A stretch of 64,000 nt of DNA. Source: Tillus elongatus. Taxonomy: Eukaryota > Arthropoda > Insecta > Coleoptera > Cleridae. The position numbers and the translations under genes are program-made. Of this stretch, positions 1 through 19,962 are shown piece after piece. How positions within the stretch are numbered: position 1 is the first letter of the stretch; each line of letters opens with the position of its first letter. Location: the NCBI GenBank assembly GCA_964006375.1, contig OZ023270.1, positions 52,626,120 through 52,690,119 on the forward strand, in the 5' to 3' direction. Under the pieces are notes generated by a model that saw nothing but the letters and a program-made list of their open reading frames with translations, made no database searches and was not told where the DNA came from.

Positions 1-8
1 ATATACCG

Positions 9-1397
9 GTGAGGCCAGTAGTTAGCTATGTTAATACACCTAATCATAAGATAGCGAGCAAACTGGTTTCAATTATTAGAGAATACAATTATTTTCCAAA
101 ATATTCAGTTAAGAATTCTTATGAACTTACACAAAAATTAAATAACTTAATTATTCCCACAAATAGTAAATTAGTCTCATTTGATGTTTGTAGCATGTAT
201 TCTAAGATACCCCCTAGGGAATGTTTACCTCTATTAGAAAACGTTTTAATAGAAAAGAACATAAATGTCATAATAAGACAAGAAATAATGAATCTTTTTA
301 ACGAAAGTATAAAACAAAACTATTTTAAATTTAATAATAAAATTTATATACAAAATGAAGGTTTGGGTAGTCCATTGTCACCTTTATTAACCAACATATT
401 TATGGAAAACTTAGAAAACCAAATTTTAACATCAGAACTTTCACATAATATTGTCTTTTGGTACAGATACGTAGATGATATTTTAGCATGTTTTCGAGGT
501 AGTCATACAGAATTAAATGAATTTTTGAATTTTATTAATAACTTTCACACAAATATTAAGTTTACTTTAGAAGAAGAAGCTAACAGTTGTATAAATTTTT
601 TAGACTTAACAATTAGAAAGTTAGAAAATAATTCATTTGACTTTTCAATATATAGGAAACCAACTTACACTGACACAACCATACCATACGATTCATGTCA
701 CCCTTTTTCACAAAAGCTGTCCAGCCTACCATTCTATGATACATCGTGCATTTTCAATACCTATGCCACAAAACAATTTTGAAAAAGAAATTTCAATAAT
801 TAAGCAAACAGCATTTAATAATGGCTACTCTGTTAAAATAATAGATAAAATGATCGAGAGAAAAGAATACAAATTAGCGATTAATTTAATTTATCCAAAT
901 ATTAGAGACAAAGAAGACAACAGATACGTTTCGATAACTTATTTTCGAACCATTTCAGAAAACATTTCAAAAATTTTAAATACCTGTACAAATACAAAGG
1001 TAGCTTTTAAATATTACAACACGATGCGTGATTTACTATTTAACGCTAAAGAAAAATCTTGTTTCCTGACAAAAGCTGGAGTTTATAAATTAGCTTGTAC
1101 ACATTGTAACGCAATCTACATAGAAATTTTAACACCCGATACAAAGAACATATTTCTGCATTTAGAAATAACCACGCTGACAAATATACATTTGCAAAAC
1201 ATATTATTGATACCGAACATAGACCTACAGTAAATAACCGCATACAACCACTACATTTTTATAATGACAAGCGTAAACTAGACTTTTTTGAAGCTTTGGA
1301 AGTCAAAAAGCACACACACGACAATAGCTACATTGTTTTAAACGAGCAAACTGATTTAATGAATTCCCCTTTCTTGGATATTCTTCTTTCTAATTAA
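9..1397 (+). pseudogene. PLE reverse transcriptase plus GIY-YIG endonuclease, broken
   Basis: The visible N-terminal part is the second half of a Penelope-type RT, with an SFDVCSMYSKIP block and the catalytic motif YRYVDDILA near residue 155. It is followed by the connector YRKPTYTDTT. A frameshift near 716 moves the product into another frame (637-1233), where the GIY-YIG domain begins with GVYKLACTHCNAIYI. Compared with copy b, 13 bases are missing after the codons for IYI, which removes the second catalytic block (YIGQTSR) and shifts the frame to a stop at 1231. The original stop is the TAA at 1395-1397, seen in the restored frame of the tail. PLE RTs of this type prime at target DNA and carry the nuclease at the C terminus; this copy cannot make a whole protein. 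Confidence 0.85.
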
Positions 1398-1461
1398 ATA
1401 AGTCAAAGAAAATAAATTTAACTATTCTTTCAAAAAAGTTGTAATACGATAATGAGTTGAT

Positions 1462-2603
1462 GTATATATAGCAGTGTTTGGTATATAGGTGTTTGGTATA
1501 TAGGTGTCCAGAAACAAAAATTGAAATAAAGTCTGATTACCAAGCAGTCTCAAGTAATATATACCAATGACTTACCCAATGCTATAAGAGAAAAATTGTT
1601 CATGTATGTTGATGACACCACCGTAATTTTACATCATTATAATAAAAATAAATTAGAACAAAATATCAAAATGGTCATACCTGAGCTCAGAGAATGGTTC
1701 CAGGAAAACAACCTGAATATAAATATGAATAAAACTGTAGTGGTGGAATTCAATAAAAGGGCCAAAGAAACAAGTGATAGTGTCATTGCTCTAGATAACA
1801 CCACGAATATAAAACCATCATATGCAGTTAATTTCTTGGGGGTTGAGGTTGACTCCAGGCTGAACTGGAAAAAACATATCGACAAGGTGGTTGCAAGGGT
1901 TGCCAGGTATACTTATATGATAGGTACCTTGGCATTTCTAGTATCGAGACAGGCGGCGCTGGCTGCATACCACGCTTATGTTGAGGCCTCAATACAGTAT
2001 GGCATAATACTGTGGGGAAACTCGGTGGATATACAGAGGGTGCTGCTAGTACAAAAACGATGCCTAAGAGCGCTTTTTAATTTGCGGGTGGTGGATAGCT
2101 GCAGAAGATTTTTTAGCAAACACTGTATACTTACCTGCCACTCGGTTTATATATTGGAAGCAGTGATGTTCGTCATAGACAACCCTGGGTTATTCAAGGC
2201 GCACCTACAGGAACATGAACACCAGACAAGATCAAAAATAATTACGCTATCCCAGCCTCAAGATACACAAGACTGCAAAGGAATGCCACACATAGTGTCA
2301 TCAAGATCTACAACAAGGTACCAGTAGAAATTCGTCAACTCCCTAGGCAACAAGTGAAGCATAGACTAAAAAGATACCTAGAACTGTCCGCATTTTATGA
2401 GTTAAAGGAATATCTGTTGGACGATATTGCGGAAAAAATTTAGTCGGTGTTGACTTGCCGTCAGTGCCCATGACGCCACTATTGGAATTTTTGTATTGTT
2501 TATACAATTTTTTGTTTATCTCTCTATGTATTATTTTATTTGTGCAAACTTACTCTGATTGGCTCTACGCCCTAAAGGGCATTGTATTGATGAGCTAGTA
2601 AAG

Positions 2604-2670
<67 letters not shown>
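1462..2670 (+). mobile_element. 5'-truncated LINE inserted in PLE copy a
   Basis: The insert interrupts the PLE tail. It starts with about 95 bases of unassigned sequence containing a twofold GTGTTTGGTATATAG block, then RT coding sequence from about 1557, a 3' untranslated region, and a (TTA)n tail at 2604-2670. The junction to the PLE tail is TGTCGATATT at 2671. Two target bases present in copy b are absent, and no target-site duplication is clear. The 3' tail of simple TTA units resembles those of the LINEs ending at 28210 and inside 41320-41545. Confidence 0.8.
1557..2446 (+). pseudogene. LINE reverse transcriptase C-terminal part
   Basis: Translation reads YTNDLPNAIREKLFMYVDDT, containing the catalytic YVDD box. 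The thumb-region motif VNFLGVEVDSRLNWKKHI and the AYHAYVEASIQYGIILWGNS block of jockey/CR1-type LINE ORF2 follow. The first frame closes at 2327. The last part continues in another frame as YNKVPVEIRQLPRQQVKHRL and ends at a TAG near 2446, so there is a frameshift near 2225-2280. Everything upstream of the RT palm is missing. It is a dead, 5'-truncated copy. Confidence 0.85.
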
Positions 2671-2671
<1 letters not shown>

Positions 2672-2942
2672 GTCGATATTTTCGTTGTATAGAGACTGCT
2701 TTTATACTGTTATTGTTTAGTTATTTTATTATTGTAACTGTTATCATAGTTATTATTGGCTAGTTCTATTTTTTTGTTAAATATTGACATACATCACCTA
2801 GACATTTTGAAAGCCTCATCTGTCATCTGTTTCATTTTTTATTTTCATTTTGATACAAATTTTTTGATCAAAACATCGTATCATAACATAGCAACAGATC
2901 TTTATTTGTAGTTGTCATCATTTCGTACTAATTCAATTTTAA

Positions 2943-2985
2943 TCTGTCTGAGAATGCTGTCAAGCAGCGAAACTATAGTCACAGA
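2943..2985 (+). ncRNA. Hammerhead-ribozyme-like motif in PLE tail (P1 copy a)
   Basis: Order of parts: stem I strand TCTGT (2943-2947); a core-like CTGAGAAT (2948-2955) where the consensus is CUGANGA; stem II GCTG with loop TCAAG and CAGC (2956-2968); GAAAC (2969-2973); loop TATA; GTC (2978-2980); stem I return ACAGA (2981-2985), which pairs fully with TCTGT. Expected cleavage is after C2980. The A-C/G-U stem III and loop together make the palindrome ACTATAGT. The core departs from the consensus, so activity is uncertain, but all stems and GAAAC...GTC are in place. PLEs are known to carry hammerhead motifs in their terminal repeats. Confidence 0.6.
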
Positions 2986-3119
2986 ATGTTGAAGAACATC
3001 CTAGAACTTCCAGAATTCGTAAGGGCCACTTGCTCCAGTTAGCTTACACGTTGGCTACGTCCTTCACCAACGAAAACCAACAGTGAAGCCAGAGAAGTAG
3101 TCTCCAAGTATGTATGCCT

Positions 3120-3330
3120 TTCTTTTATTAATGGCTTGGATGAGTTCGTTAGCCAGGAAAATCTGACAAGGTTTTCCGGGAAAATTTTGAGTTTAAAATT
3201 ACAAAGATATTTTAATGAAATTGGATGGATATGTTGATTTGGGAAAGACCTTACTACATACCAAAATTCAATTTAATCAAAATTGACTACCATAACGCAC
3301 TTGCTGCATCCCGAACTTTTTTTTTAAATG
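3120..3330 (+). repeat. Fragment of composite AT-rich repeat (family A/D)
   Basis: It contains the GGCTTGGATGAGTTCGTTAG block and the GGAAAATTTTG block shared with the copies at 6167, 11515 and 16960, and ends with the ACCATAACGCACTTGCTGC terminal motif. The 600 or so bases between these blocks in the longer copies are missing. No coding potential is seen. Bases 3331-3549 beyond it hold nothing I recognise. Confidence 0.6.
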
Positions 3331-3549
3331 TCCAACCACCACAAAAAGCGCTGAAAAGAAACGTTTTATTGGTTTTTTATAAATACAACTATAAATATAT
3401 TTTAAGTTGGCGCCATATAATTATTAAAAAATATTTGAATTAACAATATATATTACAAAACAATTAAGTCAAATAAGTTGCTTGGTCCAAGAATTAAGAC
3501 AAGCTAGTGGCTAATTCTATGTTCCATATTCCAATTCTAGTTTTACATA

Positions 3550-3690
3550 TAATATCATACCACCGCCTCAGTGGCAGCTTATTATACCAGTTTCGAGTCC
3601 GTAGCAAATTATGGAATACTTATCTGGGGTTCATCAACTGAGCTCCAGGTGTTCTTACAACAAAATAGAGCTATTAAAGTATTATATGGG
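3550..3690 (+). pseudogene. Short LINE RT fragment
   Basis: About 45 codons read AYYTSFESVANYGILIWGSS and then a LQQNRAIKVLYGA-like block. This is the region after the RT thumb in jockey/CR1-type LINEs, comparable to AYHAYVEASIQYGIILWGNS in the LINE at 1557-2446. No start, palm or 3' end remains. It ends at the (TA)n tract. Confidence 0.65.
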
Positions 3691-3738
3691 GCCTTGTATT
3701 TGCAACTATGTTCAACGTTTTTATGTAAAACCATGTCA

Positions 3739-7736
<3,998 letters not shown>

Positions 7737-7740
<4 letters not shown>

Positions 7741-8642
7741 ATTATATCTCTGTGTTAAGCCATCTGGGTTTCCAAGTTGTCTCAACAACCAGTGCCAGTC
7801 ACTGAATTCATTTTTCATATTGCTTAGTCTATCAGAAAACCAGACAATTCTGCCCAACTGTTTATCACCACAACCACTATTACACGACTTGTATGGACAA
7901 CACAAGCCACAAGATACCTCAATCAATTAATGAAATTAGTGAAGCCTACCTCCAAGCTTTCATCAAAAACCCTGCTCAGTCTGCATCTTCCGGTTCACAG
8001 CTCAGCGAAGCAATAGTGTAAGAATTTACCACTCTGATCAAATTTTACAGCATCACTCTCAGGTCTCTCAACACCCTGCCCCATGTATATCGCAATACAC
8101 AGAACATATGCATAGTGATCGGCTCTACCTGGATCGACCACCTCATAGGAACAGTGACTCCCTGGTATGTCTGTCTCCATGTAATCGATGCAAGTAGAGC
8201 TTGTGTGTCCATTTTTATTTGTACAGTCTCTAGTGTCTTGTGTTGATGCAAGTCTTAACCAAAACATTGCAAAGGTGTCAGACAAGGTTTTAATGACAAT
8301 ATTTCCCATATTATAATCAATATTTAGGTCACCACAAAGAACAACGTGGTCATAATGTCCACCACTAACAAACCTCAGGGCATCTACCAAATGCGACATA
8401 AACACATCGACATCACCACCAGGGGGGTATATAAATACAGATTACCACTATTCTCTTTATTCCCAAAGACACACAAACACTGCACATCTTAATATGACAT
8501 TCACTCGACAAGGTGCCTATATATGCCATCTCTTTTACAAATATATCTTCACGTGTCATTATTAAACATCCACCTGGCATATGAGAAATTCTTGAGAAAT
8601 GTGCCTAAACTTTATAGTTTCCTAGACCAAAGTTTTAAGATT
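7737..8642 (-). pseudogene. LINE apurinic-type endonuclease domain fragment
   Basis: Minus-strand reading from 8640 down gives AHFSRISHMPGGCLIM and later IKRIVVICIYIPP in one frame. After a shift it gives HVVLCGDLNIDY and VDPGRADHYAYVLCI in 7995-8405. GDLN and the ADH triad are endonuclease motifs of LINE ORF2. The reading degrades after the domain into a linker with stops. There is no RT domain on this piece. It lies against the transposase fragment at 8644. Confidence 0.75.
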
Positions 8643-8643
8643 G

Positions 8644-9297
8644 TCACCACCTATCCCGTGTACAGATACACATACCTATCCATCTAACTTCAAACATTTG
8701 AGTTAGCTGTTGATCGATTTGATTGGGACAGTGAGGTGGAGCCCCGTGTAATTGGTACCAACACTTTCTTAGTTGGTCTGGAGGTATATAATCTAGACAA
8801 TTAGCCACAACAGTTTGCAAAATATTGAGATACATCTCTGCGTTTACATTTTCTTCGTAGATATGGTAAGCAATATGTTTATCTTTAATTAGACAAAAAG
8901 CATTTACACAAAATTTATTTTGAAAGTTTCTTTCCCGGGTAATATGAGGATTTTCAGATGATCAAAAATGAGTTGTATTTCTATTAAAAATACCTTCTCT
9001 CGTAAATTTTGACTCGTCTATCCATATATGTCGCACAAATTTTGGATCTTCTTGGTATCGCACTAACATCATTTCACAAAATTGTACACGTTGGACGGCG
9101 TCACCCAGATGAAGAGCAGAAAGTAGCTTAAATTTGTATGGATGCATACCACTAGTTTTTAGTATTCTGTGAATGGATGCCTGTGAAATGCCATCATATT
9201 CTGTGGCATGAGTTGATGATTCTGGATTAACATTAAAATAGGCTAGCACATTTATTAGATTATCTTCCTTTGAAGTAATTGGCTTTGGTAAAATTCT
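8644..9297 (-). pseudogene. Tc1/mariner (IS630-type) transposase fragment
   Basis: Minus-strand translation starts at about 9297 with VRILPKPITSKEDNLINVLA, so the N-terminal DNA-binding part is missing. It contains HIWIDESKFTREGIFNRN, where the DES aspartate is the first catalytic residue. The codon after NTTHF is TGA, where relatives have Trp. Translation then continues in the same frame through NPHITRERNFQNKFCVNA to WYQLHGAPPH (usual form QDGAPPH; here the second catalytic Asp is His). It breaks off at FEVRWIG, before the third catalytic residue. One nonsense codon, loss of an acidic residue and both-end truncation make it inactive. Confidence 0.8.
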
Positions 9298-9493
9298 TAC
9301 ACAAAAAACAGTAGATAACTTTAAAAGTTAAAGAGATAGGTTTACAGAACCTTAAATCGTTCGAAAGAGAATAATTATTTTATCAACATATCGAAAAACA
9401 TATAAGGTGTTGCATTTACTGACTTATAAAGGTTTGAATTTAACTAAACTCGGCATTAAATTTCCACCACCCTGTATGCAATTAAACCACTTT

Positions 9494-9882
9494 AAAAGCA
9501 TACATGGGAAGCTTATGGATCCAGCTACTCCTCCTGTGAATATAGCCACTCTATGTTTCTTACTGTAAAATAGACATGGTTTTAAATAAGTCACTGTTTC
9601 TTTTTATTATTTAAAAAAAAAAATTATATATCTTGAAAACTTTAGGAATAGGGAAACGAAAAATGCTCACCTAAAACTTTAAGCAGAATCCAAAAATGGA
9701 ATAATATACAGGATGTTCTGTTTAAAATAACGAAGATGACGTTAACTTCCGGTGTAACCGGAAGTGATACGTGGACGCTATTATTTTCCTTAAGTAGGCC
9801 ATGCCCGAAAACACTGTTGCCCAGATTTTCAAAATTCTAATCGAAGTAGTTTCTGAAATAAGTCTAATGTGCCGTCACTGTG
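9494..9882 (+). repeat. Direct repeat unit 1 (family B)
   Basis: About 385 bp, closely matching 10100-10484. Shared marks are GGGAAGCTTA, CAGCTACTCCTCCTGTGAAT, ATACAGGATGTTCTGTTTAA and TTCCGGTGTAACCGGAAGTG (a perfect short palindrome around TTCCGG). The ACAGGATGTTCYATTTAAAA word is typical of ends of Tc1/mariner-like insect repeats, so this may be a non-autonomous DNA element. No ORF is seen. Confidence 0.7.
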
Positions 9883-9927
9883 GCATTGAATGTCCACCAC
9901 TTTTAACCACTTTAAGCCACTTTGGGC

Positions 9928-10099
9928 GCCCTCGTGGCGCAGGTTGCTAGGTGTCGGCCTGCAAAGCGAGACGTCCCGGGTTCGATTCCCAGGCTGGCAA
10001 CGAGAAGTTGAAGTTGTCTGGAAATTTAAAATAAATAAATAAAAATCGGAGAATTGTGCTAATGGCCAGAGATGCCACAGCCATTAAAGAAATGAAAAA
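9928..10099 (+). mobile_element. tRNA-Cys-like SINE
   Basis: The head (9928-10001) folds like a tRNA, with an A-box-like TGGCGCAGGTTGCTAGGTG, an anticodon loop CTGCAAA (anticodon GCA, Cys) and a B box GGTTCGATTCC. It is followed by about 100 bp of non-tRNA sequence (AAGTTGTCTGG, GAGATGCCACAGCC) and an A-rich end. A functional tRNA gene is unlikely because the tRNA part runs into the body without a T-run terminator. It lies between the two copies of the family B direct repeat. Confidence 0.75.
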
Positions 10100-10484
10100 A
10101 AAAGCATATATGGGAAGCTTAGCGATCCAGCTACTCCTCCTGTGAATATAGCCTCTCTATGTTTCTTACTGTAAAATATACATGGTTTTATATAAGCCAC
10201 TGTTTCTTTTAATTTTTTTGAAAAAAAATAAATATCTTGAAAACGGTTAGCTTTAGGAAACTTGAAGAATGCTCACCTAAAACTTTAAGCAGAATCCAAA
10301 AGTGGAATAATATACAGGATGTTCTGTTTAAATTAACTAAGATGACATTAACTTCCGGTGTAACCGGAAGTGATACGTGGACGCTGTTATTTTCCTTAAG
10401 TAGGCCATGCCCGAAAACACTGTTGCCCAGATTTTCTAAATTCCAATCGAAGTAGTTTCTGAAATAATTCTAATGGGCTGTCAC
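10100..10484 (+). repeat. Direct repeat unit 2 (family B)
   Basis: Second copy of the 9494-9882 unit, differing by scattered substitutions and small indels and ending with CATGAGACACCCTGTA against a (TA)n tract. Scattered differences mean the duplication is not very recent. Confidence 0.7.
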
Positions 10485-10495
10485 CATGAGACACC

Positions 10496-10597
<102 letters not shown>

Positions 10598-10664
10598 CAT
10601 CAAGAGACCTGTTATGTTTTTGAGCTGTCCTCTGCTAACATTTAATTGTCTTTCAGGATATTTG

Positions 10665-11060
10665 AATACAGGATGTTCCATTTAAAAAATGCACTTTTTA
10701 CCATTTTTGTATCTATCGGTAAAATCATAAATTTTGAACGACCCTGTATAATGGAGAACGAATTCCCTTAGACATAGTTAATACACAGGAGGTTGGTAAA
10801 CTACACCCAAAATTTCAGCGTTCTACGAATCCAAATACCGCAGTAATAAACATTTAATTGAAGCTCTGTTTTAAACAAAAAATAAGGAAAATAGTTAATT
10901 TCTAAAAAACCGCTGAAGATAGGTATAGGGAACTATCATACAAAAACAATCGGTAAGCAATAGTGAAGCGAAAAATGCAATAATATACATGTATCTCATT
11001 TAAAATATCAAAGTTGTTGCTACTTTTCCATATAAGCGGAAATGCTGCAGCACTGAAAAT
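10665..11060 (+). repeat. Diverged family B-like repeat
   Basis: Starts ATACAGGATGTTCCATTTAA like the internal word of family B and keeps the order of AT-rich words, including CCGCTGAAGATAGG and ATAAGCGGAAATG. Probably another non-autonomous element. Bases 11061-11514 beyond it have one weak trace of a LINE C-terminal tail near 11240-11400 (HERDTRLKRDV in translation) and nothing else I can support. Confidence 0.4.
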
Positions 11061-11563
11061 ATTTTACATGGATAGAGCAGAACTAATTACCCAAGAAATA
11101 AGGTTTTGTTAAATTATGTCAAAATAGTCCACAAGTCCTGAGACTTATTTGTATTGGCATGTTGTAAAATTTTGGACAATAAAATACACTAAACTATACC
11201 TGTAATCTTCATGCATTTTTAAGCAAAGATACATTTGATTTAAGCTTCACAATCCATGAGCGTGATACAAGGCTAAAACGTGATGTATACTGCTCTATCT
11301 TAGAGTCAACAAGACTAGGAGCTGAGTTAACTTTCCAAAGATGTCACTTTATTAAACCAACTATTATTTAAGTGAAATTGTAGAAGATTGCTTGTGAACC
11401 ATTGTTTCTACCCAGTTGAATAATTTTTAGCCTGTGATTTTAGTTTAATTGATTTGTTTTATGTTATATTGGCCCTTTTGTGTAAATTGTATATCTTTTC
11501 TGTTTATGTAGGTACTTACACTTTAGCGAATTTTTTTTTTAATTCGCTAATGAGGAGATCTGT

Positions 11564-11729
<166 letters not shown>

Positions 11730-12436
11730 CACACCGATAACTCAAAAAATAATGGACCGATCTTGACCAAATTTGGTGAGTACCTTCCTTTTGCAAGTGG
11801 CTTGGATAAGTTCGTTAGCCATGAAAATCGGACCAGGTTTTCCCGGAAAATTTTGTGTTTTCTTTCTAAAAAAAATTCATATCTCCGTAAATAACAAAGT
11901 AAGGGCAACCAAATTTGGTATGCGTGTTTGTATTATAAAGAGTGAACTCTGTACCAAAATTTAGGTCTCTAGCTTTAAAGACAACAAAGCTATGGGCAGT
12001 TAAAGAAACAAATTTTTGGGTTTTCCTCAAAACGTCAAACTCGCAATTTTAAACGTCAAAATTGGCAATGTTTAGGCAAAGAACGTGAAACAAATACCGA
12101 TTGTGGAAAGAAAATGTTGCAAGAAGAGTGTTCTGCAAACCCTTAAGTTTCATATTCAACCGTCATTGCCCTTCATTTTACTAAAATATGTACAAAATAC
12201 TCATTTTAAATAGACCCTTTCTTTGATGCTTTGGCTGTCAGTTTAGTTAAGTTGATGCCTTTTTGAATAATTATCTGTAGGTTTAGTGAAGTTTATGGTT
12301 TAACGGTCTATAATTTTTTTTAGCTAATTTTCGTAGAACAAATTCGTTAATGCATTTTTGCATTTTTTATCGAAATATGATGCGTTTATAAGAAAAAAAG
12401 TCTGGACACAGTAAGTGCGTTTTGGTAGCGAATTTT

Positions 12437-12956
12437 CGGTAAATTTGCAGATTAGCTCCCGAACGGTTATAAAAAAACTGCTTTCAGAAACTTGCCTAGA
12501 CCCCCCCTGGATGCACAAACCCCAACTTTTTTTTCTAGTGACACCCCCCCCAAGCAAATTACGGGACCAGGAGTGAATAGGGGTGCTGGGCGGGGTAGGT
12601 AGTAAAAAGGAAATATGAGCAGAAAATGCGAATAAAACGGGCTTGAAAGTTCTTTTTCACATCTTGAAGCCATATCCCCCTTAAACCCTGCCTACCCCGC
12701 ACAGGACCCCTATTCCCCCAGGTGCCATAACTTCCTTGGCGGGTAGTTTTCTTCGCCTTTTCTGCTCATATTTCCTTTTTACTACCTACCCCGCCCAGCA
12801 TCCCTATTCACTCCCAGTCCCGTAACTGCCTTAGGGGGGTGGGTGGGTGTGAACCAGAAATTTTTCTTGTGGTTTGTGCATCCAGGTGGGGTCCTAGTAA
12901 TGTTTCTGAAAACAATTTGTTGAAAAGCGTTCGGGAGCTAATCTGCAAATTTACCG
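12437..12956. mobile_element. Foldback MITE with ~200-bp inverted arms
   Basis: The left end CGGTAAATTTGCAGATTAGC (12437) is the reverse complement of the right end at 12956. The arms keep pairing to the GTAGTAAAAAGGAAATATGA block (12597-) and its complement (12750-12785). The loop is about 115 bp. It sits inside MITE D. The short G/C-rich frames inside (about 12324-12673) are not genes. The element has no coding capacity, as expected of a non-autonomous DNA transposon. Confidence 0.75.
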
Positions 12957-13379
12957 ATTTTTCATTAAATCCTTCAAATTTCAATAACTCAATTTGCTAC
13001 TAACGTAAGCTTTATTGGTTAGGAAACCACCATTTAAGTTTATTTTCGGAAAATTTTTGTATATTTTCAAACCATAAGTAATTTTGATAAAATATAGTAC
13101 ATTGTTTTCTACTACATAGGCTATACCGATAATCAGATTGATGCCTGCTCGCATTTGCTATTAAAAACATTTTTATGGAAATTCACTTCCATAACACATT
13201 TGCTGCATCCAGACTTTTGAAAAATGTTTATATATTTTCAAACAATAAATTTATTTCGCTGAAATATGATACATTGTTTCTACTATATAGGCAACCAAGT
13301 TTGATGCCTGCTTTCATCAAAGAAAGAAAAAAATATTTTAAAGAAAATTCGCTACCATAACGCACTTGCTGCGTCCAGA

Positions 13380-16842
<3,463 letters not shown>

Positions 16843-16921
<79 letters not shown>
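16843..16921. repeat. (TA)n microsatellite
   Basis: TA tract of about 78 bases cutting the 5' end of the L-B LINE. Confidence 0.95.
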
Positions 16922-16924
<3 letters not shown>

Positions 16925-16959
16925 CTATGGTATTTAGTGTGGTTTCCTTAAAGCACTTT

Positions 16960-18107
<1,148 letters not shown>

Positions 18108-18721
18108 TATAAAAAATAACACAAACACTCAAACAATATGACTTAAAAATGAGCTACAAAACCAATAACAAAATAATAAACAAAATAAATAAAAAACAAG
18201 AACACAACCCACATGAATTAAATGGAATATATCAAATAGAATGTAACACATGCAATAAAAAATATATAGGAATGACAAAGAAATCAATAGAAACAAGATT
18301 CAAAGAACATATAACAGCATTGGATAAAATCCACATACCTAGCTACAAATCAAACGTAGCTACACACATTCACGACACAAAACACCAAAAACCAGACATC
18401 ACCCAATTAAAACTAATGAAACATGTTAAAGACCACAAAAAAATGGAAATCTGGGAACAATACTACATTCAACAAACAAACAATAGAAAACAATTAATGC
18501 CAGAACAAATCCAAGTACAAACATTTAAACAAAACTTAATAAAGGCCATACAAATAGACAAATTATTAAGCCACAGTGATCAAGACAGGAGACTGATACA
18601 CACGACACAGTCCGAAGGCACAACCAATCAGAGAACAGGAAACCGACCACTAGAAGCTCACGGCGCATGCGCCACCTACAATCTCCGACGTAGACCAGAC
18701 AGGAGCGATAGCAGCCAGTAG
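18108..18721 (+). pseudogene. PLE C-terminal GIY-YIG domain (group P3)
   Basis: An open frame from 18149 reads ELNGIYQIECNTCNKKYIGM, the GIY...YIG pair, then KKSIETRFKEHITAL with the conserved Arg, and THIHDTKHQ and MEIWEQYYIQ, which match the H and E region of PLE nucleases. The frame ends at TAG 18719-18721. The RT is missing; the fragment begins inside the linker. It differs from groups P1 and P2 in sequence. The C-terminal tail after the domain is Arg/Gly/Ser-rich. Confidence 0.8.
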
Positions 18722-18765
18722 CATGCTGATGATGAACCGGGACGGTTCGAAACTGCAGTCCACGC
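18721..18765 (+). ncRNA. Hammerhead-ribozyme-like motif after PLE ORF (P3)
   Basis: Parts in order: stem I strand GCATG (18721-18725), core CTGATGA (18726-18732), one extra T, stem II GAACC/GGTTC with loop GGGAC (18734-18748), GAAAC (18749-18753), loop TGCA, GTC (18758-18760), and stem I return CACGC. Stem I pairs with one A-C mismatch. The core matches the hammerhead consensus CUGANGA...GAAA...NUH apart from the extra base before stem II. Expected cleavage is after C18760. The stem III segment is the palindrome ACTGCAGT. The motif begins on the last base of the stop codon. Confidence 0.75.
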
Positions 18766-18845
18766 AAACCAATAAGAAATCACAAACGTACAGCAAACAA
18801 ATAAAGTGTATATTTAAAAGTGATTACAGTGTAGTGCAATATTCC

Positions 18846-19944
<1,099 letters not shown>

Positions 19945-19947
19945 AGC

Positions 19948-19962
19948 TAGGTTAGGTTAGGT
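19948..19962. repeat. Three telomere-like TAGGT units at LINE 3' end
   Basis: The plus strand reads TAGGTTAGGTTAGGT, i.e. three units of the TTAGG arthropod telomere repeat, exactly at the 3' terminus of the RNase H LINE. On the LINE sense strand this is (AACCT)n. Confidence 0.6.

Larger units (their letters stand above)
1..3115 (+). mobile_element. Penelope-like element, group P1 copy a, split by a LINE
   Basis: The element runs in from beyond the window. It holds an RT plus GIY-YIG reading frame (9-1397) and a noncoding tail whose two parts (1398-1461 and 2671-3115) are separated by an inserted LINE. The break is clear from P1 copy b (37983-39640, minus strand), where the sequence matching 1440-1461 continues straight into the sequence matching 2671 onward. 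The tail carries a hammerhead-like motif at 2943-2985 and ends near a block also seen at the ends of copies b, c and d. Copies of PLEs are typically truncated and partly tandem, which fits the missing 5' end. Confidence 0.85.

Noticed and set aside
9928..10001. A functional tRNA-Cys gene
   Set aside because: The A and B boxes and the GCA loop are present, but the sequence runs on into a SINE body with an A-rich end and has no T-run terminator; a SINE head explains it better.
12324..12673. Minus-strand frames of 77 and 68 codons
   Set aside because: They fall in the arm of the foldback MITE, match no family, and would read through inverted repeats.
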